The notes under the pieces: generated by a model
The model's database searches: none
The model's input: the letters and a program-made list of their open reading frames with translations, nothing else
Told to the model about the DNA's origin: nothing
Shown here: one piece after another, positions 34,266 to 42,482 of the stretch
Layout of the letters: each line of letters begins with the position of its first letter
How positions within the stretch are numbered: position 1 is the stretch's first letter
Position numbers and translations under genes: made by a program
Origin: Glaciecola sp047250385
GTDB lineage: Bacteria > Pseudomonadota > Gammaproteobacteria > Enterobacterales > Alteromonadaceae
Direction: 5' to 3'
Assembly (NCBI RefSeq): GCF_047250385.1
Contig: NZ_JBLBVM010000042.1
Location: forward strand, 51,186-115,185
Length of the DNA: 64,000 bases

Positions 34266-35381
34266 TTAAACTTTTTGTGATTCAATTTGATCTATGATGT
34301 TGTCTATATAACCTTCGCAAGCGTGCACTTCACCTTGATTTGAAGGTAATAATATTTCCTTACCCAAGTGAAAGAGGTTCGTTATCTTTTCTAGTTTTGG
34401 TACTACATCATCAGAGTTGACTAAGCGGTAAATAGCTAATTTTTCTTTATAATAATTACAGTAATCAATAGCGCCAACGGGAGGTGCACCAAAGGTATAA
34501 ACCTCAATATTTTCGCTTTTAATGCCCTGCTCCATAAGATAACAACTGGTTAATGTTGCGAGCGCGCCACCTAAGCTGTGACCAGTGAGTATTATTTTAG
34601 ATGTTTGATTAAAAACGTCTATGTTGTCGAAAACGGTGTTAGGAATATTATTATTAGCATCTTTACTGTATTTACGAAGGGTTTGAAAAAACAATCGAAA
34701 TCCTTGATAAAAACCTCTGTGAACATTTCCCCGCTTTAAAAAGTTTATGTCTTTAAAGCTTAAGTTAGTCATCCAATCTTGTGGCTCTTGAGAGCCTTGA
34801 AATACGATTGTTATTAGGTTTTTACCAGACTTTTCATCTTTCTTTTGCAAATACATAAATTGCAAATCTATGACGCTTCTTTTACCTCGAATGAACGCTA
34901 TAAGCTGTGCTGTGAAGTTATTCCTAAACAGCTTTTTATGGCTAGCCATTGAATAATAGTAATAATCATCAAAGTTATAATGAGAATTTATTGTACTACT
35001 TATAATTGATTCATTTTCATAGACTAAGTTCGACAATTGGCAAAGATAAAGCGCCTTGTTAAAATCAAAACCAGTTTTAAAGTTTAGTTCTTGAGATGTA
35101 AGCCCACTTTTGCTCGTAAATTGAGTATGCCAGTCGATAAAAATTGGTCGTTTGAGTGTAATTTTTAATGTAGAAAATGGTGGTAAAGAAGAGTATATAC
35201 CTGAAACACCAAAGGCGTTATTGAGGTATTTTACTGTTTCTTTATTTGACCAGTTGCCATCCGTCCCCATAATTTCTATGGATGAGCCAGACAACTCTTT
35301 AGGGAACAAAGTTGCAATACTGCATGGTACATTACTTGGTACCGCCAACACATGAGTACCAATGCCTAATTTTTTTCTCAC
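34266..35381 (-). CDS. Class 3 lipase-like alpha/beta hydrolase of the island
   Basis: A protein of about 371 residues with an uncharacterised first third and a lipase class 3 domain (about 105-365). Numbered from the upstream TTG, the triad is Ser271 in TGHSLGGA, Asp327 in NSDDVVP and His355 in VHACEGYI, which is complete. TFGAPPVG is also typical. No signal peptide, so it would act from the cytosol, for example on inner-membrane phospholipids. The start was placed at GTG 35381, best spaced after AAAGGATT; a TTG at 35387 is possible. The gap to the RyR gene upstream is short and to the TIR gene 32 bases. A phospholipase in such a setting is likely a membrane-damaging effector; inference. Confidence 0.85.
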   Translation of the reverse strand: MRKKLGIGTHVLAVPSNVPCSIATLFPKELSGSSIEIMGTDGNWSNKETVKYLNNAFGVSGIYSSLPPFSTLKITLKRPIFIDWHTQFTSKSGLTSQELNFKTGFDFNKALYLCQLSNLVYENESIISSTINSHYNFDDYYYYSMASHKKLFRNNFTAQLIAFIRGKRSVIDLQFMYLQKKDEKSGKNLITIVFQGSQEPQDWMTNLSFKDINFLKRGNVHRGFYQGFRLFFQTLRKYSKDANNNIPNTVFDNIDVFNQTSKIILTGHSLGGALATLTSCYLMEQGIKSENIEVYTFGAPPVGAIDYCNYYKEKLAIYRLVNSDDVVPKLEKITNLFHLGKEILLPSNQGEVHACEGYIDNIIDQIESQKV

Positions 35382-35402
35382 GCACAAATCCTTTTATATC
35401 AA

Positions 35403-37298
35403 CTACACTTGTTCCATCAATGCCAAAGACTCAGCAATATGATAAATATTTTTGTAATCATACTTGATTGTATCTGGTCTTTTTTCTTCTAAGTCGGCCC
35501 AACTCAACAAGCAATCATGGGTTTTCATTGCCTCACTTTTTGTTTCGCCATATCGCCAGTTATTAACAATATGAAATGCATTCCATCTATCATGCTCAGC
35601 TCTTGCCAAGTCGTGCATTCTTTGTGTGAGTTGCTGATTGTTTAGTCCTGTTTGTTCTTTGATGAACGTTACCCAGCGTTTAATAATATCGGTATTTAAA
35701 TCTGAAAATTCATTTAGAAATGGCAAAAAATCTAGTGACTGTTGTTCTGCGTCCGTTGAGCCTTTCAATACCGTTTGTGGTATCGCTCCCCCTAACACTA
35801 ATAACTTCATAGGGAAGTGTCGCTTTTCAGTAAAATTGGACCTGCGCTTAAAAAGAGGTTGATTGACCCAATGTAGCCATTTAGCAGAATCTAGTGTGTT
35901 TTTATCGTGCTCTTCTATTCGAACAGATAATTCTTCAGCCGATAAATCACTTAAATTAAGTTCCGCTTTTGCATATATATTATGGCTTCGCTGAGCAAGT
36001 ACTTCGCTTTTGCTGTCCAACAACTGATCGAAGCTCAATATATGCTTTAACGCGCCAAATGATTTTATTTGTTGATGCTCTATGTCGTGATTTGACGCAT
36101 TATAATAGTGGAACGTTGTTGTATTATCCGTTGTTTTAGATTGTTTTAAAGTGCACATATCATATAAGCGAAGTATGCTTTTTAGGGCAGTGTTTTGATC
36201 TTCATCAGATACAATTATATGGTTGAAATTGGATGGATTTTGAATCTGTTGTTCTGTTCCTATAAAAGTAATATCCCACAAATCTAAACCTTTACCATTA
36301 CAATGCTCGGAAACTTGATGGTGAGTGATAAAAAAATCATTCTCTTGTTCTGATAATATCGTTATGTCGATTTTCTTATGATTACAAAAGTGTGAAAGTA
36401 ATAATAACTCTCGAAGAACAGACTCCCCTACTTCATCAAAGCCAGAAATCAGAACTCTCACTGGCTCACTACTATCAGAGCTCGTATCAGTATTGCCACC
36501 TAAATTCATAGATTGCACTAAGTCGATAGCTATTTTTTCGCTTAAGTTAAATATATTAATCAACAAACCCGTGGACTGTTTTTTAATATTTTCAATTGAG
36601 TAGAAAGCACTTGGTTCAAACAACTTGTAACTCATTACATTGTCGATACCAATATGGCAGTGAAGTTGAGGCTTATGAGGCGACTCAACTAAGGTTTTTA
36701 GAATGGCTAAATTGTTTAAGTCACACCCAGTAATAGCCACCATTGCCTTAGCTTTTAAAATAGATGCTTTTTGTTGAATGGCGATATCAGAAGCATCCCC
36801 CATTATTAGTGTCACTTTTTTCTTTTTATACTGAATGAGCAATGGGTTGCTATGATCTTTTTCTACAATAACCACTTTTTCTTTTTTACTGATTAAGTCA
36901 TCAATTAAATAAGTGCTTACCTTATTCAAACCAAAAACAATGTAATGATTCTTATAATATCTCACCAAAAGGTTGGCTTTGAACCAATTGCCCGCGGCAA
37001 AAAAGGTTGCAAAAGCTATTGAGAAAAACACCGAACAAACAGCCGATAACCTTGCTGCCGAAATTGCCCAATGCTTTATTGCTTCTTCAGCAGGCGAAGA
37101 AATTAATGAAAACAATTTAATAGTGCTGTAACACACATCAAACCAACGGGTTAATTCAGGGTGAGAGATATTCGCTTTAGCAACATAAACGGAGCTAAAT
37201 CCATACAAACCTAAAACAAACGTAGCCATCACAAAACACGCCAAAATAATAATGCCGGTTATGTTTAATGGGGCTGAAGAAGCTTTATTAGGTTTCAT
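35403..37298 (-). CDS. Two-TM, double Rossmann (TrkA_N-like), RyR-domain protein
   Basis: A 631-residue protein. Two membrane helices (about 13-33 and 83-105) precede a TrkA_N-like nucleotide-binding domain (about 115-245; YIVFGLNKVSTYL, MGDASD) and a second Rossmann-like domain (about 278-375; VLISGFDEVGESVLRELL). The C-terminal 80 residues carry a RyR domain (LARAEHDRWNAFH, NNWRYG, then CLLSWADLEEKRPDTIKYD). The canonical glycine pattern of the first Rossmann loop is weakened, and no potassium selectivity filter is seen between the helices. RyR domains in bacteria are predicted nucleotide-ligand sensors in conflict systems. Good AAAGGAAAATAA ribosome site. The next gene, the lipase, follows about 20 bases on. 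Confidence 0.82.
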   Translation of the reverse strand: MKPNKASSAPLNITGIIILACFVMATFVLGLYGFSSVYVAKANISHPELTRWFDVCYSTIKLFSLISSPAEEAIKHWAISAARLSAVCSVFFSIAFATFFAAGNWFKANLLVRYYKNHYIVFGLNKVSTYLIDDLISKKEKVVIVEKDHSNPLLIQYKKKKVTLIMGDASDIAIQQKASILKAKAMVAITGCDLNNLAILKTLVESPHKPQLHCHIGIDNVMSYKLFEPSAFYSIENIKKQSTGLLINIFNLSEKIAIDLVQSMNLGGNTDTSSDSSEPVRVLISGFDEVGESVLRELLLLSHFCNHKKIDITILSEQENDFFITHHQVSEHCNGKGLDLWDITFIGTEQQIQNPSNFNHIIVSDEDQNTALKSILRLYDMCTLKQSKTTDNTTTFHYYNASNHDIEHQQIKSFGALKHILSFDQLLDSKSEVLAQRSHNIYAKAELNLSDLSAEELSVRIEEHDKNTLDSAKWLHWVNQPLFKRRSNFTEKRHFPMKLLVLGGAIPQTVLKGSTDAEQQSLDFLPFLNEFSDLNTDIIKRWVTFIKEQTGLNNQQLTQRMHDLARAEHDRWNAFHIVNNWRYGETKSEAMKTHDCLLSWADLEEKRPDTIKYDYKNIYHIAESLALMEQV

Positions 37299-37444
37299 TT
37301 ATTTTCCTTTTGGGCGAACTATACTAAGTACACTATGCGTGTTTTATATTTATCAACATGTGGAGAATCTCATAATTTCCTACCTGACTCTATATCACTT
37401 GAGTAAGCCACTTCATCCGTAGAAGAGGTTTAAAAATAATTTCC

Positions 37445-37471
37445 ATCCATAATGAGCTCGATATTATGGAT
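37445..37471. promoter_or_regulatory. Inverted repeat between the first two island genes
   Basis: ATCCATAAT (37445-37453) and ATTATGGAT (37463-37471) form a perfect 9-bp inverted repeat around nine bases, in the only sizeable gap (219 bases) of the island. It may be an operator for the RyR gene onward, or a weak stem ending the first gene's transcript; no T run follows on the minus strand. Confidence 0.45.
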
Positions 37472-37517
37472 AAAAGCACCTGTTTCTTATTATTAGTATT
37501 AGGATGTTCTTTAGGTC

Positions 37518-39116
37518 CTAACCGCCGCTAGCAGGCTTGTGTTGTCTGTTAACCCTGGTTGTATACCAGTTAAAGTTTTCTTGAGCGCATTCAATACAAA
37601 GTTGCTGAGTAATTTTGGCTATGTACTGTTCTGAATCTGTCGCATTTAACCAACGTTTTATCGACTGAAACTTTCTTATTTGATGGTGATAACGCATTTC
37701 ATTTTCTTCTAGTGCAAAATTAAACACGAGTTGCTCAAATGCTAAACCTACCAGTGGTAAAAAACCGATAAGAAACATCATGATATGCTTAATGGGATAG
37801 AATTCATAGAATATACCAACCTTGAATGCGGTTAGCGTCACAATCAGCATTAACAGTGTACAAAACACAACAATAGAAACTCCTGTGAGACTAAAGCGAT
37901 GCAGCAATTTTTCCAAAGCATCTAACTTAGGCTTGTGGTTTTTGTAACTTTCTTGATCTTTTTTGCCATGAAGTTTCAATTTAAAGTAATCAAGCTGATC
38001 ATCAATAAGATGCATTAAAATTAGCTCTTTTCGTTGGCTTAGTAACAGACTTTCATTCACTTTATGAAGAGGAAAAGCCCTAACCATATGTGCTATCCAT
38101 TGAGTATTTACATTGGCCATGCTGATCATTTTTTCAAACTGTAGGGCATTGGTTTTATTGCCGGAATAGCTTACTAATTGAAATAATTTAAGCCTTAATG
38201 CTTCAGCACATAATCGATAAACTAAGTGCTTTTTAAGCGATGCCTTTTTCTTCATTTTATAAAAGGTAAATATGCCACCTGTGTAGGCAATTAAGTAAAT
38301 GATAAGTAGCCAGGGACTATGGGTGAACACTTTGGCGTAAAGTAAAAATGAAGCACCTAAAACGAGTGTAAGTGAGAAGAGCACAAAAAACCCAAGATTA
38401 CTTTTAGCTTGGTGTTTACTTGCTAGCGCATCAAATTTACAACTGAAATCATAAAACTCGGCTAGGTTAGATTCGTCTTCTTTTTTTTCAGTGTTTAGTT
38501 TTTTTCTTAAAGTGCTATCTGCATATTGCACTGAAGCAACGTTCAGTTCAGAGGATATGTTTGTAAAATCAGCGATGAATGAGCTAAAATTTTGTTCTTC
38601 ATTATCTCGAGCAAAATTCGCGTCAATTGCATTCTCTGAAACCTTAACTTCATATAGAAAAGGCAGGAATTCATCGCTATTAGAAAAGTATTCGGTTTGT
38701 TCGTTAAAGTGCTTTTCTGGGAATAGAAGCTGATCTGTTATAGCTTTTGTAGATGAATTTTGGTTTGATATCAATTCGTCAACATTGCTATGAACCACTA
38801 TTACGACATTACATTTATTGATTAAAAAGTCTCGCCATTCGCTCGCTTCATTACTGGAGTTGTCTTCAGGGAGAGTCGTTTGTGTTATTTCTGTCGTTAT
38901 ATTTAGTTTCTTAGCCGCTGAGCAAATGCTTTGTTCGGTTGCCGTAGCGTGGTCCGTTAATAGTATGGGTTCAAAAGGCAGAGAAGTGACATTCTCAACT
39001 TGTGCGCTTTTAAGAATGTTGCGAACAAAATCATGAAGTTTTGAGCTTACCTGCTCAATAAGATCAGTGTCTTCTAACTTATCGCCAACGAGGCCAATAT
39101 ATAATTTAGGTTTCAT
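37518..39116 (-). CDS. SLOG-like Rossmann plus four-TM (SLATT/DUF4231-like) protein
   Basis: A 532-residue protein. Residues 1-115 look like a Rossmann-type (SLOG-family) sensor: KLYIGLVGDKLEDTDL at the start, CNVVIVVHS as later strand. After a linker come two close helices (about 241-261, 268-287), a long helical part and a second close pair (about 411-432, 443-464), then a basic helical tail. Paired 2-TM units with helices on either side match the SLATT/DUF4231 style of predicted membrane-perforating effectors linked to SLOG and RyR proteins. The family call is from layout and is not certain. First gene of the island; AAGGATT site before ATG. Confidence 0.65.
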   Translation of the reverse strand: MKPKLYIGLVGDKLEDTDLIEQVSSKLHDFVRNILKSAQVENVTSLPFEPILLTDHATATEQSICSAAKKLNITTEITQTTLPEDNSSNEASEWRDFLINKCNVVIVVHSNVDELISNQNSSTKAITDQLLFPEKHFNEQTEYFSNSDEFLPFLYEVKVSENAIDANFARDNEEQNFSSFIADFTNISSELNVASVQYADSTLRKKLNTEKKEDESNLAEFYDFSCKFDALASKHQAKSNLGFFVLFSLTLVLGASFLLYAKVFTHSPWLLIIYLIAYTGGIFTFYKMKKKASLKKHLVYRLCAEALRLKLFQLVSYSGNKTNALQFEKMISMANVNTQWIAHMVRAFPLHKVNESLLLSQRKELILMHLIDDQLDYFKLKLHGKKDQESYKNHKPKLDALEKLLHRFSLTGVSIVVFCTLLMLIVTLTAFKVGIFYEFYPIKHIMMFLIGFLPLVGLAFEQLVFNFALEENEMRYHHQIRKFQSIKRWLNATDSEQYIAKITQQLCIECAQENFNWYTTRVNRQHKPASGG

Positions 39117-39296
39117 TTAATCCTTTGAATCCAGAGAATATTGTAGCTATAAGGGTAATCCTAACATAAACCAAACTCATGGACGATAGACAGTAAAGGC
39201 GAGAGCCTTAATGGTGCTATACGAAAACTGATTAATATCGCTATTATTTGATTCCGGGGTATTTTAGAAAGCAATTGAGAACCCTCTCAAACACAC

Positions 39297-39330
39297 AAAA
39301 AAGCCCGCGAAGCTAAGCAACGCGGGCCTT
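39297..39330 (-). terminator. Intrinsic terminator of groES-groEL
   Basis: On the minus strand GCCCGCG (39327-39321) pairs with CGCGGGC (39309-39303) and is followed by a run of six T, 41 bases after the groEL stop. It separates groEL from the island operon, which has its own start region at 39117-39296. Confidence 0.85.
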
Positions 39331-39370
39331 AAAGAACTTACTGAGTTCTTATGAACTCATTTTGGGCAGT

Positions 39371-41008
39371 TTACATCATACCGCCCATTCCACCCATACC
39401 GCCCATATCAGGCATAGCAGGAGCTTCTTCTTTCGGTAATTCAGCAACCATTGCTTCGGTTGTGATCATCAAGCTGGCAATCGACGCTGCAAATTGTAGT
39501 GCAGAGCGAGTCACTTTAGTTGGGTCAAGAATACCCATCTCTAGCATGTCGCCGTATGTGTCGTTTCCAGCGTTGTAACCGAAGTTACCTTTACCGTTTT
39601 TAACTGCGTTTGTAACAACAGACGCTTCAGCGCCAGCGTTAGATGCGATTTGACGTAAAGGCGCTTCCATTGCACGAAGTGCAAGTTTAATACCTAGCGT
39701 TTGGTCTTCGTTGTCGCCAGTCATGTCAGCTAGTTTAGCTGCGGCACGAACAAGTGCAACACCACCACCAGGGACAACACCTTCTTCAACGGCAGCGCGA
39801 GTTGCGTGAAGAGCATCTTCAACACGAGCTTTCTTCTCTTTCATTTCAACTTCAGTTGCTGCACCAACTTTGATTACCGCAACACCACCAGCTAGTTTAG
39901 CTAGGCGCTCTTGAAGCTTCTCTTTGTCGTAGTCTGAAGATGACTCTTCAATTTGTGCACGAATTTGGTTGCAACGACCTTCAATACCTTCTTGCTCGCC
40001 AGCACCATCAACAATCGTTGTATTGTCTTTAGTGATAACAACGCGTTTTGCTGTACCTAAGTCTTCAAGCTGAACTTTTTCAAGCTCTAAACCAATTTCT
40101 TCAGAAATCACAGTACCGCCAGTTAACGTCGCGATGTCTTGTAACATTGCTTTACGACGGTCACCGAAACCAGGTGCTTTAACAGCTGCTACTTTCACGA
40201 TACCGCGCATGTTGTTTACAACTAATGTCGCTAGCGCTTCGCCTTCAACATCTTCAGCAATAATGAGTAATGGCTTAGATGCTTTTGCAACAGCTTCGAG
40301 TGTTGGCAACAACTCACGAATGTTAGTGACTTTTTTGTCTACTAATAAAATGAACGGAGCTTCAAGTTCTACTGAACCATTCTCTTGATTGTTCATGAAG
40401 TATGGAGAGAGGTAACCACGGTCGAACTGCATACCTTCAACAACGTCTAGTTCGTTTTGAAGTGCTTGACCTTCTTCAACAGTGATAACGCCTTCTTTGC
40501 CTACTTTGTCCATTGCTTCAGCAATGATCTGACCAACTACTTCGTCAGAGTTAGCAGAGATAGTACCTACTTGAGCAATGGCTTTGCTATCTGCACAGTC
40601 TGTAGATAATTTCTTAAGTTCTTCAACCGCAGCGATAACGGCTTTGTCGATACCGCGCTTAAGATCCATTGGATTCATACCCGCAGCAACTGATTTCAAA
40701 CCTTCAGTAACGATAGCTTGTGCTAGTACTGTCGCAGTTGTTGTTCCGTCACCTGCTTCGTCGTTCGCTTTAGAGGCAACTTCTTTTACCATCTGAGCGC
40801 CCATGTTCTCGAATTTATCTTCTAATTCGATTTCTTTGGCAACTGAAACACCATCTTTCGTAATAGTAGGTGAACCGAAAGACTTTTCTAAGATCACGTT
40901 ACGGCCCTTTGGACCTAGTGTTACTTTTACTGCGTTAGCTAATACGTTTACGCCTTTAAGCATTTTGTTGCGTGCGTCGATACCGAAACGAACTTCTTTT
41001 GCTGACAT
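39371..41008 (-). CDS. groL: Chaperonin GroEL (Cpn60)
   Basis: A 545-residue subunit of the GroEL tetradecamer that encloses unfolded proteins with GroES. Family signatures are present: VTLGPKGRNV, the ATP site DGTTTATVLAQ, and AAVEEGVVPGGG near residue 405, with the usual flexible GGM tail at the end (MGGMGGMGGMM). Transcribed with groES, 144 bases downstream of it. Codons are those of a highly expressed gene, unlike the island next to it. Essential; heat-induced through the sigma-32 promoter before groES. Confidence 0.99.
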   Translation of the reverse strand: MSAKEVRFGIDARNKMLKGVNVLANAVKVTLGPKGRNVILEKSFGSPTITKDGVSVAKEIELEDKFENMGAQMVKEVASKANDEAGDGTTTATVLAQAIVTEGLKSVAAGMNPMDLKRGIDKAVIAAVEELKKLSTDCADSKAIAQVGTISANSDEVVGQIIAEAMDKVGKEGVITVEEGQALQNELDVVEGMQFDRGYLSPYFMNNQENGSVELEAPFILLVDKKVTNIRELLPTLEAVAKASKPLLIIAEDVEGEALATLVVNNMRGIVKVAAVKAPGFGDRRKAMLQDIATLTGGTVISEEIGLELEKVQLEDLGTAKRVVITKDNTTIVDGAGEQEGIEGRCNQIRAQIEESSSDYDKEKLQERLAKLAGGVAVIKVGAATEVEMKEKKARVEDALHATRAAVEEGVVPGGGVALVRAAAKLADMTGDNEDQTLGIKLALRAMEAPLRQIASNAGAEASVVTNAVKNGKGNFGYNAGNDTYGDMLEMGILDPTKVTRSALQFAASIASLMITTEAMVAELPKEEAPAMPDMGGMGGMGGMM

Positions 41009-41152
41009 AATTAAATTCCTCTAAATTTTTGCTATTCGCTTTTCGTTGCAGTGGTGAAAACCAGTAGAACAAAAAGCGTCAATTAAATCGTTGTTTTGAA
41101 AACAGTGTTGCCTACTAACAAGTGCTAATTAGCAATTGTCATTCAGCGTTCA

Positions 41153-41443
41153 CTATTCAACAATTGCCAAGATGTCGCTTTCACTAAGGATAAGCACTTC
41201 TTCGCCATCTAACTTTTCAGTTTTTACACCGTAACCATCACTAAAGATAACTACGTCGCCAACTTTAACGTCTAATGCTTTAACGTCACCGTTATCAAGA
41301 ACGCGACCGTTGCCTACAGCGATTACTTTACCGCGAGTTGATTTCTCAGCAGCTGAACCAGTTAGTACGATACCACCAGCTGATTTACTTTCTTGCTCTT
41401 CGCGTTTAATGATGACGCGGTCGTGTAAAGGACGAATTGCCAT
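41153..41443 (-). CDS. groS: Co-chaperonin GroES (Cpn10)
   Basis: A 96-residue lid subunit. It starts MAIRPLHDRVII and keeps the mobile loop (EEQESKSAGGIVLTG) that binds GroEL and the closing DGEEVLILSESDILAIVE. The start was set at 41443 because AGGAGA lies at good distance and the family begins here; an upstream ATG (41467) would add eight untypical residues. Upstream lies a textbook sigma-32 promoter. Confidence 0.98.
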   Translation of the reverse strand: MAIRPLHDRVIIKREEQESKSAGGIVLTGSAAEKSTRGKVIAVGNGRVLDNGDVKALDVKVGDVVIFSDGYGVKTEKLDGEEVLILSESDILAIVE

Positions 41444-41559
41444 TTTCAAATCTCCTGAAAATTCCAATGTTTTGGTTTAGGTTAAAACAGCTAAATAGCG
41501 AACTAATTAGCCGCGAAATTTTAGCAGCGATACTGCTATTAATTTTTGGATTGCGAGTA

Positions 41560-41587
41560 AAATGGGGTTGTCACTCAATAACTCAAG
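41560..41587 (-). promoter_or_regulatory. Sigma-32 (RpoH) heat-shock promoter of groES-groEL
   Basis: On the minus strand CTTGAGT (41587-41581) and CCCCATTT (41567-41560) are 13 bases apart, very near the heat-shock consensus CTTGAAA-N13-CCCCAT. It lies about 115 bases before groES and just past the 3' end of fxsA, so it drives the chaperonins on heat stress. Confidence 0.85.
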
Positions 41588-41613
41588 GGCGTTTGCTAAA
41601 AAAAATACTTTTT

Positions 41614-42219
41614 TTAACGATTTTTTTCATCATCCTTAGTTACCGAGCTATTTTCACTTTCTGATGTCTTACAATCAGCGCTACTTTGGTCTTGGTCTTT
41701 GTAATCTATATTGGTCACATTAGCACCTGATTTTGATGCCTCTGTCTTGTCTACATATTCAGCATCAAATACGCTTCCATCTTCATTTTTTTGATGGAAA
41801 CTAGAAGATGTTGAACCATGAAATCCTTGCTGATGGAATGAGAAGCTAGCTTGGCCTTTTCCTGACTTCATGAACGATTTAACAAGAGACGCTGCTATAG
41901 GCGCTCTGGTAAAAGGTAAGGTAAATAATAAACCCACAATGTCCGTTATGAAACCTGGTGTTACCAGCAAAACACCCGCTATCAGCAGCAGTAAGCCTTC
42001 ACTTAGTTCTTTACCTGGCATTTCGCCCTGTGCCATTTTCGTTTGCACATTTCGCAAAGTATTCGCGCCTTCTCTACGTACAAAATAGGCACCTAAAAAT
42101 GCCGTGATGAGGACTAACGCAAAGGTATTCCAACCGCCTATGTTGTCGCTCACATTGATCAACAACATGATTTCGAGAATTGGCAGTATTGCAAAAAGTA
42201 TAAATAGGCGTCCGAACAT
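41614..42219 (-). CDS. fxsA: FxsA-family inner membrane protein
   Basis: A 201-residue membrane protein with three or four helices in the first 130 residues (FILFAILPILEIMLLI, TFALVLITAFLGAYF, LLLLIAGVLLVTPGFITD, the last very typical) and a hydrophilic Ser/Asp-rich tail. FxsA of E. coli eases exclusion of phage T7 by the F plasmid when overproduced; its normal function is unclear. Position directly before groES is the usual one in gammaproteobacteria. Confidence 0.9.
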   Translation of the reverse strand: MFGRLFILFAILPILEIMLLINVSDNIGGWNTFALVLITAFLGAYFVRREGANTLRNVQTKMAQGEMPGKELSEGLLLLIAGVLLVTPGFITDIVGLLFTLPFTRAPIAASLVKSFMKSGKGQASFSFHQQGFHGSTSSSFHQKNEDGSVFDAEYVDKTEASKSGANVTNIDYKDQDQSSADCKTSESENSSVTKDDEKNR

Positions 42220-42482
42220 GCCGTCTCCCGATATATTAAGTTTCTGTTAATAAACTTATTCTAGTCTAGTCTGGTCTTATTCTAATCAATAATGTTTGGG
42301 CGAATGATATTTATTCAAGACCAGAGCGTAATTGAAATTGATGAGATAAAACGAGCAGCTCAAAAATAGTGAGTAAATAAAAAAAGTATACGAAAGAAGA
42401 CTCGGTTACGGCAGGTCTCCTTGCATGCAATGACCATAACAATACATACTGCACATAATTGGAATAGGGGTTTTAAGGTTTT

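Noticed and set aside
35403..37298. Reading the RyR protein as a normal potassium channel
   Set aside because: The two helices lack a pore loop with a TVGYG-type filter between them; the channel-like look comes only from the TrkA-type domain.
39371..39420. Short tandem repeat at the end of groEL
   Set aside because: It encodes the GGM tail common to all GroEL proteins.
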